Part shown: in pieces, positions 53,551 through 64,000 of the stretch | Layout: every line of letters starts with the position of its first letter | Position numbering within the stretch: the first letter of the stretch is position 1 | From: Erythrobacteraceae bacterium CFH 75059 | Lineage (GTDB): Bacteria > Pseudomonadota > Alphaproteobacteria > Sphingomonadales > Sphingomonadaceae | NCBI GenBank assembly: GCA_004331795.1 | Contig: SJSR01000002.1 | Coordinates: forward strand, 1-64,000 | Direction of reading: 5' to 3' | DNA length: 64,000 bases | The notes under the pieces: model-generated | Databases searched by the model: none | What the model was told of the DNA's origin: nothing | What the model saw: only the letters and a program-made list of their open reading frames with translations | Translations under genes and position numbers: made by a program

Positions 53551-54315
53551 TCAGATGCCGCCCTCGGTCACGTCCCAGCCGCTTTGCTCCAGCTGACGGC
53601 GCAGGTCATCGCGGCAGGCCGCCATCCGCTCGGCATCGGTTGACCGGATCACGAAGTTCGATCCGACGCGGCCTTCGCGGAAGAAGGGATAGCTGCCGAT
53701 CTGGCAATCGTTGTGGGCGCGCTCGACGTCGCGCAGCAGGATGGCGACCTCGCTCTCCGGGATGAAGCCGCCGATCGTCGCGCTCTGCAGCGGGCGCCCG
53801 CCCTCCAGAGTTCCGGTCAGAGCATCGAGCATGCCGGCGGTGATGTGCGGCACGCCCGCCATGAGGAAGATGTTGCCAAGCCGGATGCCGGGTGCGCCGG
53901 ACATGCGGTTGGGGATGAGTTCGGCGCCTTCCGGCACCCGCGCCATGCGCAGCCGGCCCTCGGTCAGCCCGCCCTTGTCGCGGTAATAGGCGTCGAGAGC
54001 GGCGCGCGCCTCCGGGTGGATCACCACCGCCAGACCCAGCGCCCGCGCCACCGCATCGACGGTGATGTCGTCATGCGTGGGTCCGATGCCGCCGGTGGTG
54101 AACAGATAGTCGTGCTCTGCCCGCAGCGCGTTGACGGTGGCGGCGATCCGTTCCTCGTCGTCCGGCACCACCCGCACTTCCTGCAGGCGAATGCCCTGCA
54201 CCTGTAGCCAGCTCGCCACCTGGGCGATGTTGCGGTCGTGCGTGCGGCCGGACAGGATTTCGTCGCCGATGACGCACAGCGCCGCCGTGTAGATCCGCTC
54301 GGAGTCGGGTGTCAT
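53551..54315 (-). CDS. CinA-like molybdopterin-binding domain protein
   Basis: A 254-residue protein consisting mainly of a MoCF_biosynth domain of the CinA (competence/damage-inducible) family. Diagnostic segments are AALCVIGDEILSGRTHDRNIAQVASWL, FTTGGIGPTHDDITVDAVARALG and IFLMAGVPHITAGML. It lacks the C-terminal nicotinamide-nucleotide deamidase domain of full CinA. Such short forms are common in alphaproteobacteria; the reaction is not fixed. The ATG at 54315 (MTPDSERIY) is preferred over an upstream start with a non-conserved leader. Confidence 0.85.
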   Translation of the reverse strand: MTPDSERIYTAALCVIGDEILSGRTHDRNIAQVASWLQVQGIRLQEVRVVPDDEERIAATVNALRAEHDYLFTTGGIGPTHDDITVDAVARALGLAVVIHPEARAALDAYYRDKGGLTEGRLRMARVPEGAELIPNRMSGAPGIRLGNIFLMAGVPHITAGMLDALTGTLEGGRPLQSATIGGFIPESEVAILLRDVERAHNDCQIGSYPFFREGRVGSNFVIRSTDAERMAACRDDLRRQLEQSGWDVTEGGI

Positions 54316-54375
54316 GCGGCGGCGTCTATACGAACAGCGTTGTGTCCGCACCAGCCGGACGGCGGCCACTCAGGG

Positions 54376-55893
54376 TCATGCCGCAGCAGCTTCCGCACGG
54401 TCTGCACCCGCGCGGGCATCTGAAAGGGCCTGACCGGGACTTCGCCCGAAGTCGAGGATGCCGTCCTCCACCGGCTGCTGCATCATCCTGCGGTCGCGCC
54501 GGTAGTCCTGGCTGAGCCGCCACGGCCAGGTCTTGGCGCTCTGCGGCATCAGGTGCAGCGCGCGCTGAAGATATCCGGAGGAAAAATCGAACACGTTCTC
54601 CACGGTCAGTCCGTGCTCCGCCGGCAGGCGCGGAACGGCGACCAGCGCGCCCTTTTCGGCCATGGTGTTGAGCACCCGGCACACGAAATCGGCGTTGAGA
54701 TCGGCGCGCAGGGTCCAGCTCGCGTTGAGGTAGCCGAACACGACGGCAAGGTTCGGCACGTTCGAGAACATGCAGCCCTTGTAGTAGAAGTGGTCGCTGA
54801 ACGTGACCGGCTCCCCGTCGAGGCTGATGGCGATCTTGCCGGCGACGGCGAGGCTGAGGCCCGTGGCGGTCACGATGATGTCGGCCGGCAGCAGCGTGCC
54901 GGATGCCAGCCGCACACCTTCCGCTTCGAACCCGGCGATGGTGTCGGTGACGATGCTCGCCCGGCCGTCGCGGATGGCGGCGAAGAAGTCGTCATCCGGG
55001 ACGAGGCACACCCGCTGCTCCCACGGATTGTAGGGCGGGGTGAAGGCCGCCCGGTCGAACTGCGGCCCGAGCGCCCTGGCGATGCGGTCGTGCATCAGCT
55101 TGGCCACCTTGTCGGGACGCGTGCGTGCCCGCTTGAAGCCAAGATCCTGCATGACGATGTTCTTCCACCGGGTGAGCCGGTAGGCCAGGCGTTCCGGAAG
55201 GATCCGGCGCAGCAAATTCGCCAGCCGGTCCTTGGCTGGCCGGCCGAACATCCAGGTGGGGGTGCGCTGCAGCATCGTGACATGGGCGGCATCACGCGCC
55301 ATCGCCGGAACGATGGTCACCGCCGTGGCGCCGGATCCGATCACGACGACACGCTTGCCGGTGTAATCCAGATCCGCCGGCCAGAACTGGGGATGAACGA
55401 CCCGCCCCCGGAACGCGCTCAGGTCGAAGCCGGGATCATAGGGCGTGTCGTAGTCGTAGTAGCCGGCGCCGAGATACAGCCAGCGGGCGGTGACCTGCCG
55501 CGCCGGCCCGTCGCCATCCTTGATGTCCACGGTCCAGCGGGCGTTGGCGTGGGACCAGTCGGCGCGGATCACTGTGGTGTTGAAGCGGATGTGCCGGGCG
55601 AGATCCCGCTCCGCCACGATGCGGTGGAGGTATTCGAGAATGGCGTCACCGTCCGCGATGCTCTTCTCGTGACGCCACGGGGCGAACTCGTAGCCCAGCG
55701 TGTGCATGTCGCTGTCGGACCGCACACCCGGATAGCGGAACAGATCCCAGGTGCCGCCGATCTCCGCCCGGCGTTCCACAATGGCGAAGCTGCGGCCGGG
55801 ACACTTGTCCTGCATGTGCGCGGCCATGCCGATGCCGGACAGTCCGGCGCCGACGATCAGCACATCCACGTCGACGTCACCGCTCGCCATCAC
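54376..55893 (-). CDS. Baeyer-Villiger-type flavin monooxygenase
   Basis: A 505-residue FAD/NADPH monooxygenase. Two Rossmann motifs are present: FAD-binding G15-x-G17-x2-G20 (IVGAGLSGIG) and NADPH-binding G186-x-G188 (VIGSGATAVT). Between them is the Baeyer-Villiger fingerprint F-x-G-x3-H-x3-W-P (FRGRVVHPQFWP, 161-172). The overall sequence resembles EthA-like enzymes acting on ketones or sulphur compounds. No degradation cluster is nearby, so the substrate is unknown. The Crp/Fnr gene upstream on the same strand, 79 nt away, might control it. Confidence 0.9.
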   Translation of the reverse strand: MMASGDVDVDVLIVGAGLSGIGMAAHMQDKCPGRSFAIVERRAEIGGTWDLFRYPGVRSDSDMHTLGYEFAPWRHEKSIADGDAILEYLHRIVAERDLARHIRFNTTVIRADWSHANARWTVDIKDGDGPARQVTARWLYLGAGYYDYDTPYDPGFDLSAFRGRVVHPQFWPADLDYTGKRVVVIGSGATAVTIVPAMARDAAHVTMLQRTPTWMFGRPAKDRLANLLRRILPERLAYRLTRWKNIVMQDLGFKRARTRPDKVAKLMHDRIARALGPQFDRAAFTPPYNPWEQRVCLVPDDDFFAAIRDGRASIVTDTIAGFEAEGVRLASGTLLPADIIVTATGLSLAVAGKIAISLDGEPVTFSDHFYYKGCMFSNVPNLAVVFGYLNASWTLRADLNADFVCRVLNTMAEKGALVAVPRLPAEHGLTVENVFDFSSGYLQRALHLMPQSAKTWPWRLSQDYRRDRRMMQQPVEDGILDFGRSPGQALSDARAGADRAEAAAA

Positions 55894-55972
55894 TCGTCTC
55901 CCGCGCTCGTTCCGGAGAGACTAGGCCGTCGCCGCCCTTTTGGCCAGACGCTCGCATCGCGCGGTCGGACCG

Positions 55973-56746
55973 TCAATCCAGCACCCCCTCCAGCGTGCCT
56001 AGGCCATCCTCCCCATAAAGGTAGGCCGAAACGAAGTCGCCGAACTGCTCAAGCCGCGCACGGTCCTCCACATACAGGCTGCCGCGACGGAACACGGCGA
56101 TGCCCGCGCGCCGGAGCTGGCCAAGGCTGCGGTTCATGTGGATGGGCGTGACGCCGCACATCTCGGCGAGGTTCGCCTGCGTCAGTGGCGTGCGCACGAC
56201 GCCGGGTTCGCCGAGGCCCACCATCTCCAGCCGGTGCCACAGTTCCGCGAAGATGTGCGCAACCCGCTGAGCCGCCTGAAGCTGCTCCAGCTTGCAGATC
56301 CATTCGCGGTGGATGGCGGCGTCCAGAAGGGTGGAAAACCACAGCAGCCGCCCGAGCTTGGGATCGGTGGCCAGAACCTCGTCGATCTTGCGGTGAGGGA
56401 CCACCGCGACGCGCGCCGTGCCAAGAGCCACGAGATCGTGATCGAGGCGCTTCAACGCATAACCATGGAGGTCCACGAAATCGCCTGGCACCTGGAGGCT
56501 CACGATCGACCGCTCGTTGTTGTGCCAGATGGTGCGGATCATGAAACCGTCGACGAGCATCGCGCTGCAGTCGAGAACCTCGCCCCGACGGATGAGCACC
56601 TCTCCGTCGGCAAGCGTGCGCACATCGCTCGGCAGCGCCTCGAGCCGCTGCTTCTCGGCCGTGCTCAGCAGGCTGCGGCGCCGTCCAAGCAGAAATCGGC
56701 CCGTGTTGGGGTAGCGCTCCCACTCTGGAAGTTCAGCCTTGGTCAT
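55973..56746 (-). CDS. Crp/Fnr family regulator without Fe-S cysteines
   Basis: A 257-residue regulator with an N-terminal cyclic-nucleotide-binding-like fold (LADGEVLIRRGEVLDCSAMLVDGFMIR; VPGDFVDLHGYALKRLDHDLVALG) and a C-terminal winged helix (LTQANLAEMCGVTPIHMNRSLGQLRRAGI). The FNR cysteine cluster is missing. The recognition helix (PIHMNRSL) differs from the E-x2-SR of FNR, so it probably reads another site. The effector is unknown. It is divergent from the ArsR-methyltransferase gene. Confidence 0.87.
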   Translation of the reverse strand: MTKAELPEWERYPNTGRFLLGRRRSLLSTAEKQRLEALPSDVRTLADGEVLIRRGEVLDCSAMLVDGFMIRTIWHNNERSIVSLQVPGDFVDLHGYALKRLDHDLVALGTARVAVVPHRKIDEVLATDPKLGRLLWFSTLLDAAIHREWICKLEQLQAAQRVAHIFAELWHRLEMVGLGEPGVVRTPLTQANLAEMCGVTPIHMNRSLGQLRRAGIAVFRRGSLYVEDRARLEQFGDFVSAYLYGEDGLGTLEGVLD

Positions 56747-56873
56747 TGCGCGTCCTGTCCCCTCCTGCCCACGCCGCGCGGGTCGTCGTCAACTCCGGTC
56801 CACATGTGGCGCGCTTCACTGGCATGCGCATGAAACCCTTGTCAATTTGTCCGATGGAACTGAGCGTTTACAG

Positions 56874-56893
56874 ATATAAAAAAGCCTTTATAT
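56874..56893. promoter_or_regulatory. AT-rich palindrome, probable operator of the met operon
   Basis: ATATAAA (56874-56880) and TTTATAT (56887-56893) form a perfect 7-bp inverted repeat around a 6-nt spacer, ending 9 nt before the ATG of the ArsR-type regulator gene. In such GC-rich DNA it stands out sharply. Its size and symmetry suit a dimeric ArsR-family repressor, so autoregulation of the operon is inferred. Confidence 0.6.
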
Positions 56894-56902
56894 GTAGCGG
56901 TC

Positions 56903-57892
56903 ATGCGCAGTGAAACGCTCTTCCGCGCCCTTGGCGACAGCACGCGGCTTCGCATTCTTCATCTGATCGGCTCCACCGAGCTGGCGATCGGGGAACTGGC
57001 CGCCATTCTCAATCAGAGCCAGCCACGGGTTTCGCGTCATGTCGCGATCCTGTGCGATGCCGGTCTTGCCGAAAGGCGGCGCGAGGGCAGCTGGGTGTTC
57101 ATCCGTGCCGCTGCGCCCTTGGCTCGGGACGGGCAAGTGTCGATCGAGGTGGCGCGGCTCTTGGCGGCGGTGCGGCGGGCCGACGGTGAACTCGGCGACG
57201 CCTGCCGGCGCGATGTCGAGCGCCTTGAAGAGATCAAGGCGCAGCGCGAGAGCGCGGCGGCCGCCTATTTCGCGGCACACGCGCATCAATGGGACGAATT
57301 GCGGCGGATGCACAGTCCCGACACGCAGGTCGAGGACGCCTTGCTGAAGGCGCTCGGCAACAGGTCCATCGGCCATCTTCTTGATCTGGGGACGGGCACG
57401 GGACGCATGGCCGAGTTGATGGCGCCGCTGGCGACGCGGGTGACGGCGCTCGACAAGAGCCTCGACATGCTGCGGCTGGCGCGGGCCCGTCTCCAGCATC
57501 TGCCGCAGACCGGGGTCGAGGTCGTGCACGGCGATCTGGCGGCGCTGCCCTTTGCGGCCTTCTCCTTCGACACGGTGCTGCTCCACCAGGTGCTCCACTT
57601 CGTGCAGGATCCGGTGGCCGCTCTGCTCGAATCGGCGCGGGTGACCGCTCCCGGCGGGCGGGTCGCGGTGGTGGACTTCGCGTCCCATCAGCTCGACGAG
57701 CTGCGCGAGCGGCACGCGCATGTGCGTCTGGGATTTGCCGACGACCAGATGGCGCAGATGTTCACCCGTGCGGGGCTGGTGATGGAGGAGACGGCGGCGC
57801 TCGAAGGGGGCAGGCTGGTGGTCAAGATCTGGATCGCCGCCAAGCCCGATCATCCCGTCAGCGCGTCGGTCCCTTCGGCGAGGGCGTCCTGA
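56903..57892 (+). CDS. ArsR-family regulator fused to a SAM-dependent methyltransferase domain
   Basis: A 329-residue fusion. Residues about 1-75 are an ArsR-type winged helix (FRALGDSTRLRILHLIG, ILNQSQPRVSRHVAILCDAGL). Residues about 125-315 form a class I methyltransferase fold with SAM motif LLDLGTGTGRMAELM (159-173) and PGGRVAVVDF. The usual ArsR metal-binding cysteines are missing. It heads an operon with metF (1-nt overlap, TGATG) and both metH halves, and has an AT palindrome in its promoter. This fits SahR-like regulators that sense S-adenosylhomocysteine or SAM; whether the methyltransferase fold is catalytic or only a sensor is unknown. Confidence 0.87.
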   Translation: MRSETLFRALGDSTRLRILHLIGSTELAIGELAAILNQSQPRVSRHVAILCDAGLAERRREGSWVFIRAAAPLARDGQVSIEVARLLAAVRRADGELGDACRRDVERLEEIKAQRESAAAAYFAAHAHQWDELRRMHSPDTQVEDALLKALGNRSIGHLLDLGTGTGRMAELMAPLATRVTALDKSLDMLRLARARLQHLPQTGVEVVHGDLAALPFAAFSFDTVLLHQVLHFVQDPVAALLESARVTAPGGRVAVVDFASHQLDELRERHAHVRLGFADDQMAQMFTRAGLVMEETAALEGGRLVVKIWIAAKPDHPVSASVPSARAS

Positions 57893-58812
57893 TGCTCGAC
57901 CGTGTCCGCGAACAGCGCACTGCGGCCGAACCGTCGCTGTTCGCGTCCCTGCCCGGTGACATCTCGGCCAGCTTCGAGTTCTTCCCGCCCAAGACCGAGC
58001 GGATGGAGGAACAGCTCTGGGACGCCGTGCTCCAGGTCCGGGATCTGCGGCCCGCCTTCGTGTCCGTCACCTATGGGGCAGGGGGGTCGACGCGTGAGCG
58101 GACGCACAACACGGTTGCCCGCATCATTGCCGAAGCCGGGCTGCCGGCGGCGGCCCACCTCACCTGCGTGGATGCCAGCCGCGCGGAGACCCGCGCGGTG
58201 GCGGAGCGGTACTGGAGTGCAGGCGTGCGGCACATCGTTGCTCTTCGCGGCGATGCCGGCACCCCCGGCGCGCCGTTCACGCCGCATCCCGAAGGCTATG
58301 CCAGCGCCGAGGAACTCGTGCGTGGCCTGCTCGAGGTGGCACCCTTCGAGATCACCGTCGCCGCCTATCCCGAAACGCATCCGGACGCCGTGTGCGCGCG
58401 CAGCGACCTCGACAACCTCAAGCGCAAGATCGACGCCGGCGCGACGCGCGCCATCACCCAGTTCTTCTTCGATGCGGAGACGTTCCTGCGGTTCCGCGAC
58501 AAGGCCGAAGAATGCTGCATCGGCGTGCCGCTCATCCCGGGCATCCTGCCCGTCACCAATGTCGCGCAGGCGCGCCGGTTCGCGGAACAGTGCGGTGCGC
58601 ACATGCCCGAATGGCTCGACGGCCTGTTCGACGGCCTGGACGAGCGTCCGGCGGCGCGGCAGCTGGTGGCCGCCACCGTGGCGGCCGAGCTGTGCCGCAA
58701 GCTCTATGCCGGCGGGGTGCGGCAGTTCCACTTCTACACGCTCAACCGGGCCGAGCTGTCCTATGCCATCTGCCACATGCTGGGCATGCGGCCGCACGGG
58801 GGCCGTGCATGA
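57892..58812 (+). CDS. metF: 5,10-methylenetetrahydrofolate reductase
   Basis: A flavoprotein that reduces methylene-THF to methyl-THF, the methyl donor of methionine synthase. The 306 residues include ASFEFFPPKTERMEEQLW, FVSVTYGAGGSTRERT, HLTCVDASRAE, IVALRGDAG and TQFFFDAETFLRFRDKA. Its start overlaps the regulator stop by one base, and its stop overlaps the ATG of the metH N-terminal gene (ATGA). Confidence 0.95.
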   Translation: MLDRVREQRTAAEPSLFASLPGDISASFEFFPPKTERMEEQLWDAVLQVRDLRPAFVSVTYGAGGSTRERTHNTVARIIAEAGLPAAAHLTCVDASRAETRAVAERYWSAGVRHIVALRGDAGTPGAPFTPHPEGYASAEELVRGLLEVAPFEITVAAYPETHPDAVCARSDLDNLKRKIDAGATRAITQFFFDAETFLRFRDKAEECCIGVPLIPGILPVTNVAQARRFAEQCGAHMPEWLDGLFDGLDERPAARQLVAATVAAELCRKLYAGGVRQFHFYTLNRAELSYAICHMLGMRPHGGRA

Positions 58813-59851
58813 ACGCCCGCGATGCCCTGCTTGCCGCGGCCAGTGAGGCCATTCTGGTCAAGGACGGCCCTTATGGCACCGCCATCCAGGCGTGCGCCCT
58901 GTCGGCCGACGATTATGGCGGATCGCTGGGCCTTGAGGCCGAGCAGAAGGGCAACAACGATCTTCTCAATCTGACCCAGCCCGGCGTGGTGCGCAGCATC
59001 TGCGACAGCTACATCGCCGCCGGCGCGCGGCTTCTTGCCACCAACACCTTCAACGCGAACCGCATCAGCCAGGCCGACTACGGGGCCGAGCACCTCACCG
59101 GCGCGATCAATCACGCCGCAGCCCGCATCGTGCGCGAGGCGACCGACGCGGCGACGGCGCGCGACGGGGTGCGGCGCTTCGTCGCCGGCGCCGTCGGCCC
59201 GACCAACAAGACCCTGTCGCTTTCGCCCCGGGTCGAGGATCCGGGCTACCGCGAAGTGAGCTTCGATGCCATGGCCGCCGTCTACCGCGAGCAGTGCGAG
59301 GCGCTGATCGAGGGCGGAGCGGATTTCATCCTGATCGAGACAGTGTTCGACACCCTCAACTGCAAGGCGGCGATCGCGGCGGTGCGGGAGGTGGAAAGGG
59401 ATCTGGGCCGCTATGTGCCGATGATGATCTCGCTCACCCTGACCGACCTGTCCGGGCGCAACCTGTCGGGGCATACGGTGGAGGCGTTCTGGCATTCCGT
59501 GCGCCACGCGCGTCCGGTCGCGGTCGGCCTCAACTGCTCCTTCGGGGCCGAACAGCTGCGCCCCCACGTGCAGCTGCTGTCAGGGATCGTCGATGCCCTG
59601 CTGCTGGTCTATCCGAATGCCGGGCTTCCCAACGACCTCGGGCAGTATGACGAGGCGCCGCACACGACCGCCGCGCTGATCGAGCCGTGGGTCCAGGCGG
59701 GGCAGGTCAACATCGTGGGCGGCTGCTGCGGCTCCACGGCCGCGCACATCGCCGCCATTGCCGAGATGGTGCGCGCAGTGACACCGCGTCCCCTGCGCAC
59801 CCTTGCGCCTGCGCTTCGCCTCGCGGGCCTCGAACCGTTCACGCTGGCCGC

Positions 59852-59855
<4 letters not shown>
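58809..59855 (+). CDS. Methionine synthase, homocysteine-binding half
   Basis: A 348-residue homocysteine S-methyltransferase domain, equivalent to the N-terminal module of MetH. The zinc/homocysteine site is C243 (GLNCSFGAE) with C306-C307 ([10 protein letters not shown]). In E. coli MetH this is fused to the rest of the enzyme; here it stops and the next gene begins with a 4-nt ATGA overlap, so the two halves should be made in equal amounts. Its sequence begins without the usual RILVLDGAMGT motif, carrying [14 protein letters not shown] instead. Confidence 0.92.
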
Positions 59856-62516
<2,661 letters not shown>

Positions 62517-62536
<20 letters not shown>

Positions 62537-63749
62537 TCCCGGTCACGCCCGCCGGCGATGCCCCGTCCGGCTCAAGCCGCCGCAGCAGAGGCGTGACCAT
62601 CGGCACGGTCAGCATGGTCGAGGCGACCGCCATCAGCAGCATGGCCGTGAACAGGTCGGCCGAAATGATGCCCCGGTCCAGCAGCACATTGGCGAAGATG
62701 ATCTCGATCAGCCCCTTGGTCTGCAGCAGCCAGCCGATGACGCCCGCCTCTCCGGCTCGCCACCGCAGCAGCCGTCCGGCAAGACCAAGGCCGGCGAGCT
62801 TGCCCGTCACGGAGGCTGCGAGAAGAAGCGACGCCGCACCGAACACCGCCAGCCCGCCGACGTCCCACTGCGTGCGAAGTCCGGTTGAGAGGAAGAACAC
62901 CGGCATCACCGTCAGCAGGACGGTGGCGCGGAAATTGTCGAGCGCCTCGCGCCCGAACCAGCGCACATCCAGCACCACGCCGGCCAGGAAGCCGCCCACC
63001 ATGAAGTGCAGGCCGGCCCAGTCGGCGCCGAGCGCGACGGCCGCCAGCCACACCAGCCCGGCGATCCAGCGGTCCGTGGGCGCGAGGCGGCCGATGACAC
63101 GCCTGACAAGAAAGGCGAGAACCACGAAGGCGAGCAGGAACAGCGCCTGCCGGCCGATCCGCGCCCAGTCCAGCAGGATCAGCGCCAGCACTCCCCAGAT
63201 CGCCAGATCGTCGAGCGAGGCGTAGCGCAGGATCCGCTGGCCAAGGGGACGGTGCATCTGCCCGATCCGCTCCAGCAGCAGCACCAGTATCGGCAAGGCC
63301 GTCACCGCGCAGCCCATGCCGATGCCCAGCACGAGCTGCCACGGCGCGCCGCGACCGCCGCCCCACGCGGCACCGCTGGCCACCAGCACGAGGGCGGCGA
63401 GGCAGCCGAACACGAACGGGGTGACGAGCGCCAGGCTCGCGGTGAGCGCCGTCTCCGCCCGCGCCGTCCAGGCGGCGCGCAGATCGAGTTCCAGACCTGC
63501 CGACCAGACGAACAGCAGCACCGCCCACCATCCCAGCCCGTTGAGTGCGGTGACGACCTCAGGCTGAAAAACCGCGGCGTGAACGGCCGGAAAGGCGGCG
63601 CCGAGCACGCCCGGCCCGAGCAGCACCCCCGTCACGATCTGCACCACCACCAGCGGCGCCCAGCGATCAGTCCGCAACAGCTTCCAGATCGCCCACGGCG
63701 CGGCGAAGATGAGCAGCATGGCAATCAGGTAGAGTTCGACTGTCGACAT
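62517..63749 (-). CDS. Cation:proton antiporter (CPA2-type), no RCK domain
   Basis: A 410-residue Na+/H+-exchanger-like membrane protein with about twelve hydrophobic helices. Landmarks are [52 protein letters not shown] (acidic pair in the membrane) and [14 protein letters not shown]. No nucleotide-binding domain follows the membrane part. The ATG at 63749 ([11 protein letters not shown]) is preferred to a start at 63773. It is divergent from whatever gene follows the glycine riboswitch. Confidence 0.88.
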
Positions 63750-63898
63750 GCGAGACCCCCTCGCGCGCCTCATACGGGCGGCACGTGTGGCCGGCCATGG
63801 GGAAAAGGCGCTCGGGTGGCAGCAAGGTCATTGACGGCCATCGGGCGATGGCGCAGGACCGCACGTGTCGGTCGCGGGAGTGATTCTGCGGCAGGACA

Positions 63899-64000
63899 CG
63901 CGCGGGAGAGTTCGCCGGTCTGTCTGCCGCCATGGCGGACCCGCCCGGCGGCGCCGAAGGAGCAACCGCCCCGGAATCTCTCAGGCCACCGGACCGCGCG
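63899..64000 (+). ncRNA. Glycine riboswitch aptamer, cut by window end
   Basis: The strand carries the glycine-aptamer signature: a GGGAGAG block (63904-63910), GCCGAAGGAGCAA (63953-63965), then CGGAATCTCTCAGG with ACCGGACCG (63972-63996). CGCGCG at 63899-63904 can pair with 63995-64000 to close P1. A second tandem aptamer and the controlled gene would lie beyond the right edge; such elements usually precede the glycine cleavage genes (gcvT), which is inference here. Confidence 0.9.

Noticed and set aside
63667-63933. An 88-codon minus-strand frame crossing the antiporter start and the riboswitch
   Set aside because: It overlaps the antiporter gene and the conserved riboswitch core on the other strand and shows no protein-like features.

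Overview
This is a high-GC window. On gene content it comes from an alphaproteobacterium, most likely of the order Sphingomonadales. The pointers are GapR, an NDUFA12-like complex I subunit next to a DUF2155 protein and Aat, two HWE/HisKA_2-type kinases, an FnrL-type regulator, a methionine synthase split into two genes, and two large TonB-dependent receptors. The exact taxon cannot be fixed from the sequence alone. Almost all of the DNA is coding, with very short gaps and many 1-4 nt stop/start overlaps. The only gene-poor stretch longer than 300 nt lies just downstream of tRNA-Trp.

Layout. (1) 1-11.9 kb is a translation/RNA block: infB (5' end outside the window), a DUF1697 gene, rbfA, truB, rpsO and pnp. 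It is interrupted between rbfA and truB by an AbgT-type transporter, thymidine kinase, an M50 protease and glpD. (2) 11.9-18.6 kb holds a sensor kinase, pyruvate kinase, gapR, an SDR, a CPBP protease, yebC and ruvC. (3) 18.3-22.6 kb holds an ArsC/Spx-like protein, a periplasmic GDPD, a microbial rhodopsin, ubiG and lysC. (4) 22.7-32.9 kb holds a TonB-dependent receptor, a lipoprotein, a nitronate monooxygenase-like enzyme, PAP2, a Tat-exported dienelactone hydrolase, FnrL, a membrane protein preceded by a perfect FNR box, a queuosine-precursor transporter, a CNT nucleoside transporter and a 2OG-Fe(II) oxygenase. (5) 33-46 kb holds an Oar-like receptor, a TonB-like protein, the two GDP-mannose genes, a lone receiver protein, a telA/xpaC operon opposite a PAS sensor kinase, a fatty acyl-AMP ligase, recX and DUF192. 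(6) 46.4-53.5 kb holds the NDUFA12-like protein, DUF2155, aat, tRNA-Trp, secE, nusG, a Kef-type antiporter, rplK and rplA. (7) 53.5-64 kb holds a CinA-like protein, a Baeyer-Villiger-type monooxygenase, a Crp/Fnr regulator, an ArsR-methyltransferase fusion regulator leading metF and the two metH halves, a second antiporter, and a glycine riboswitch cut by the right edge.

The most interesting element is the rhodopsin at 19675-20427. It has the retinal lysine (K209) and the helix C counterion (D74), but carries proline (P205) where outward pumps carry the second aspartate, and it has an aspartate seven residues after the lysine (D216). This is the xenorhodopsin signature (Anabaena sensory rhodopsin and the inward proton pump PoXeR), so it is predicted to be an inward proton pump or a photosensor rather than a proteorhodopsin.

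Two regulatory circuits can be read directly. One is an FnrL with its Fe-S cysteines and TTGAT-reading residues beside a perfect TTGAT-N4-ATCAA site in front of an uncharacterised membrane gene. The other is an ArsR-methyltransferase regulator with an AT-rich palindrome in its own promoter heading a metF-metH operon, which suggests control by the S-adenosyl-methionine/homocysteine cycle.
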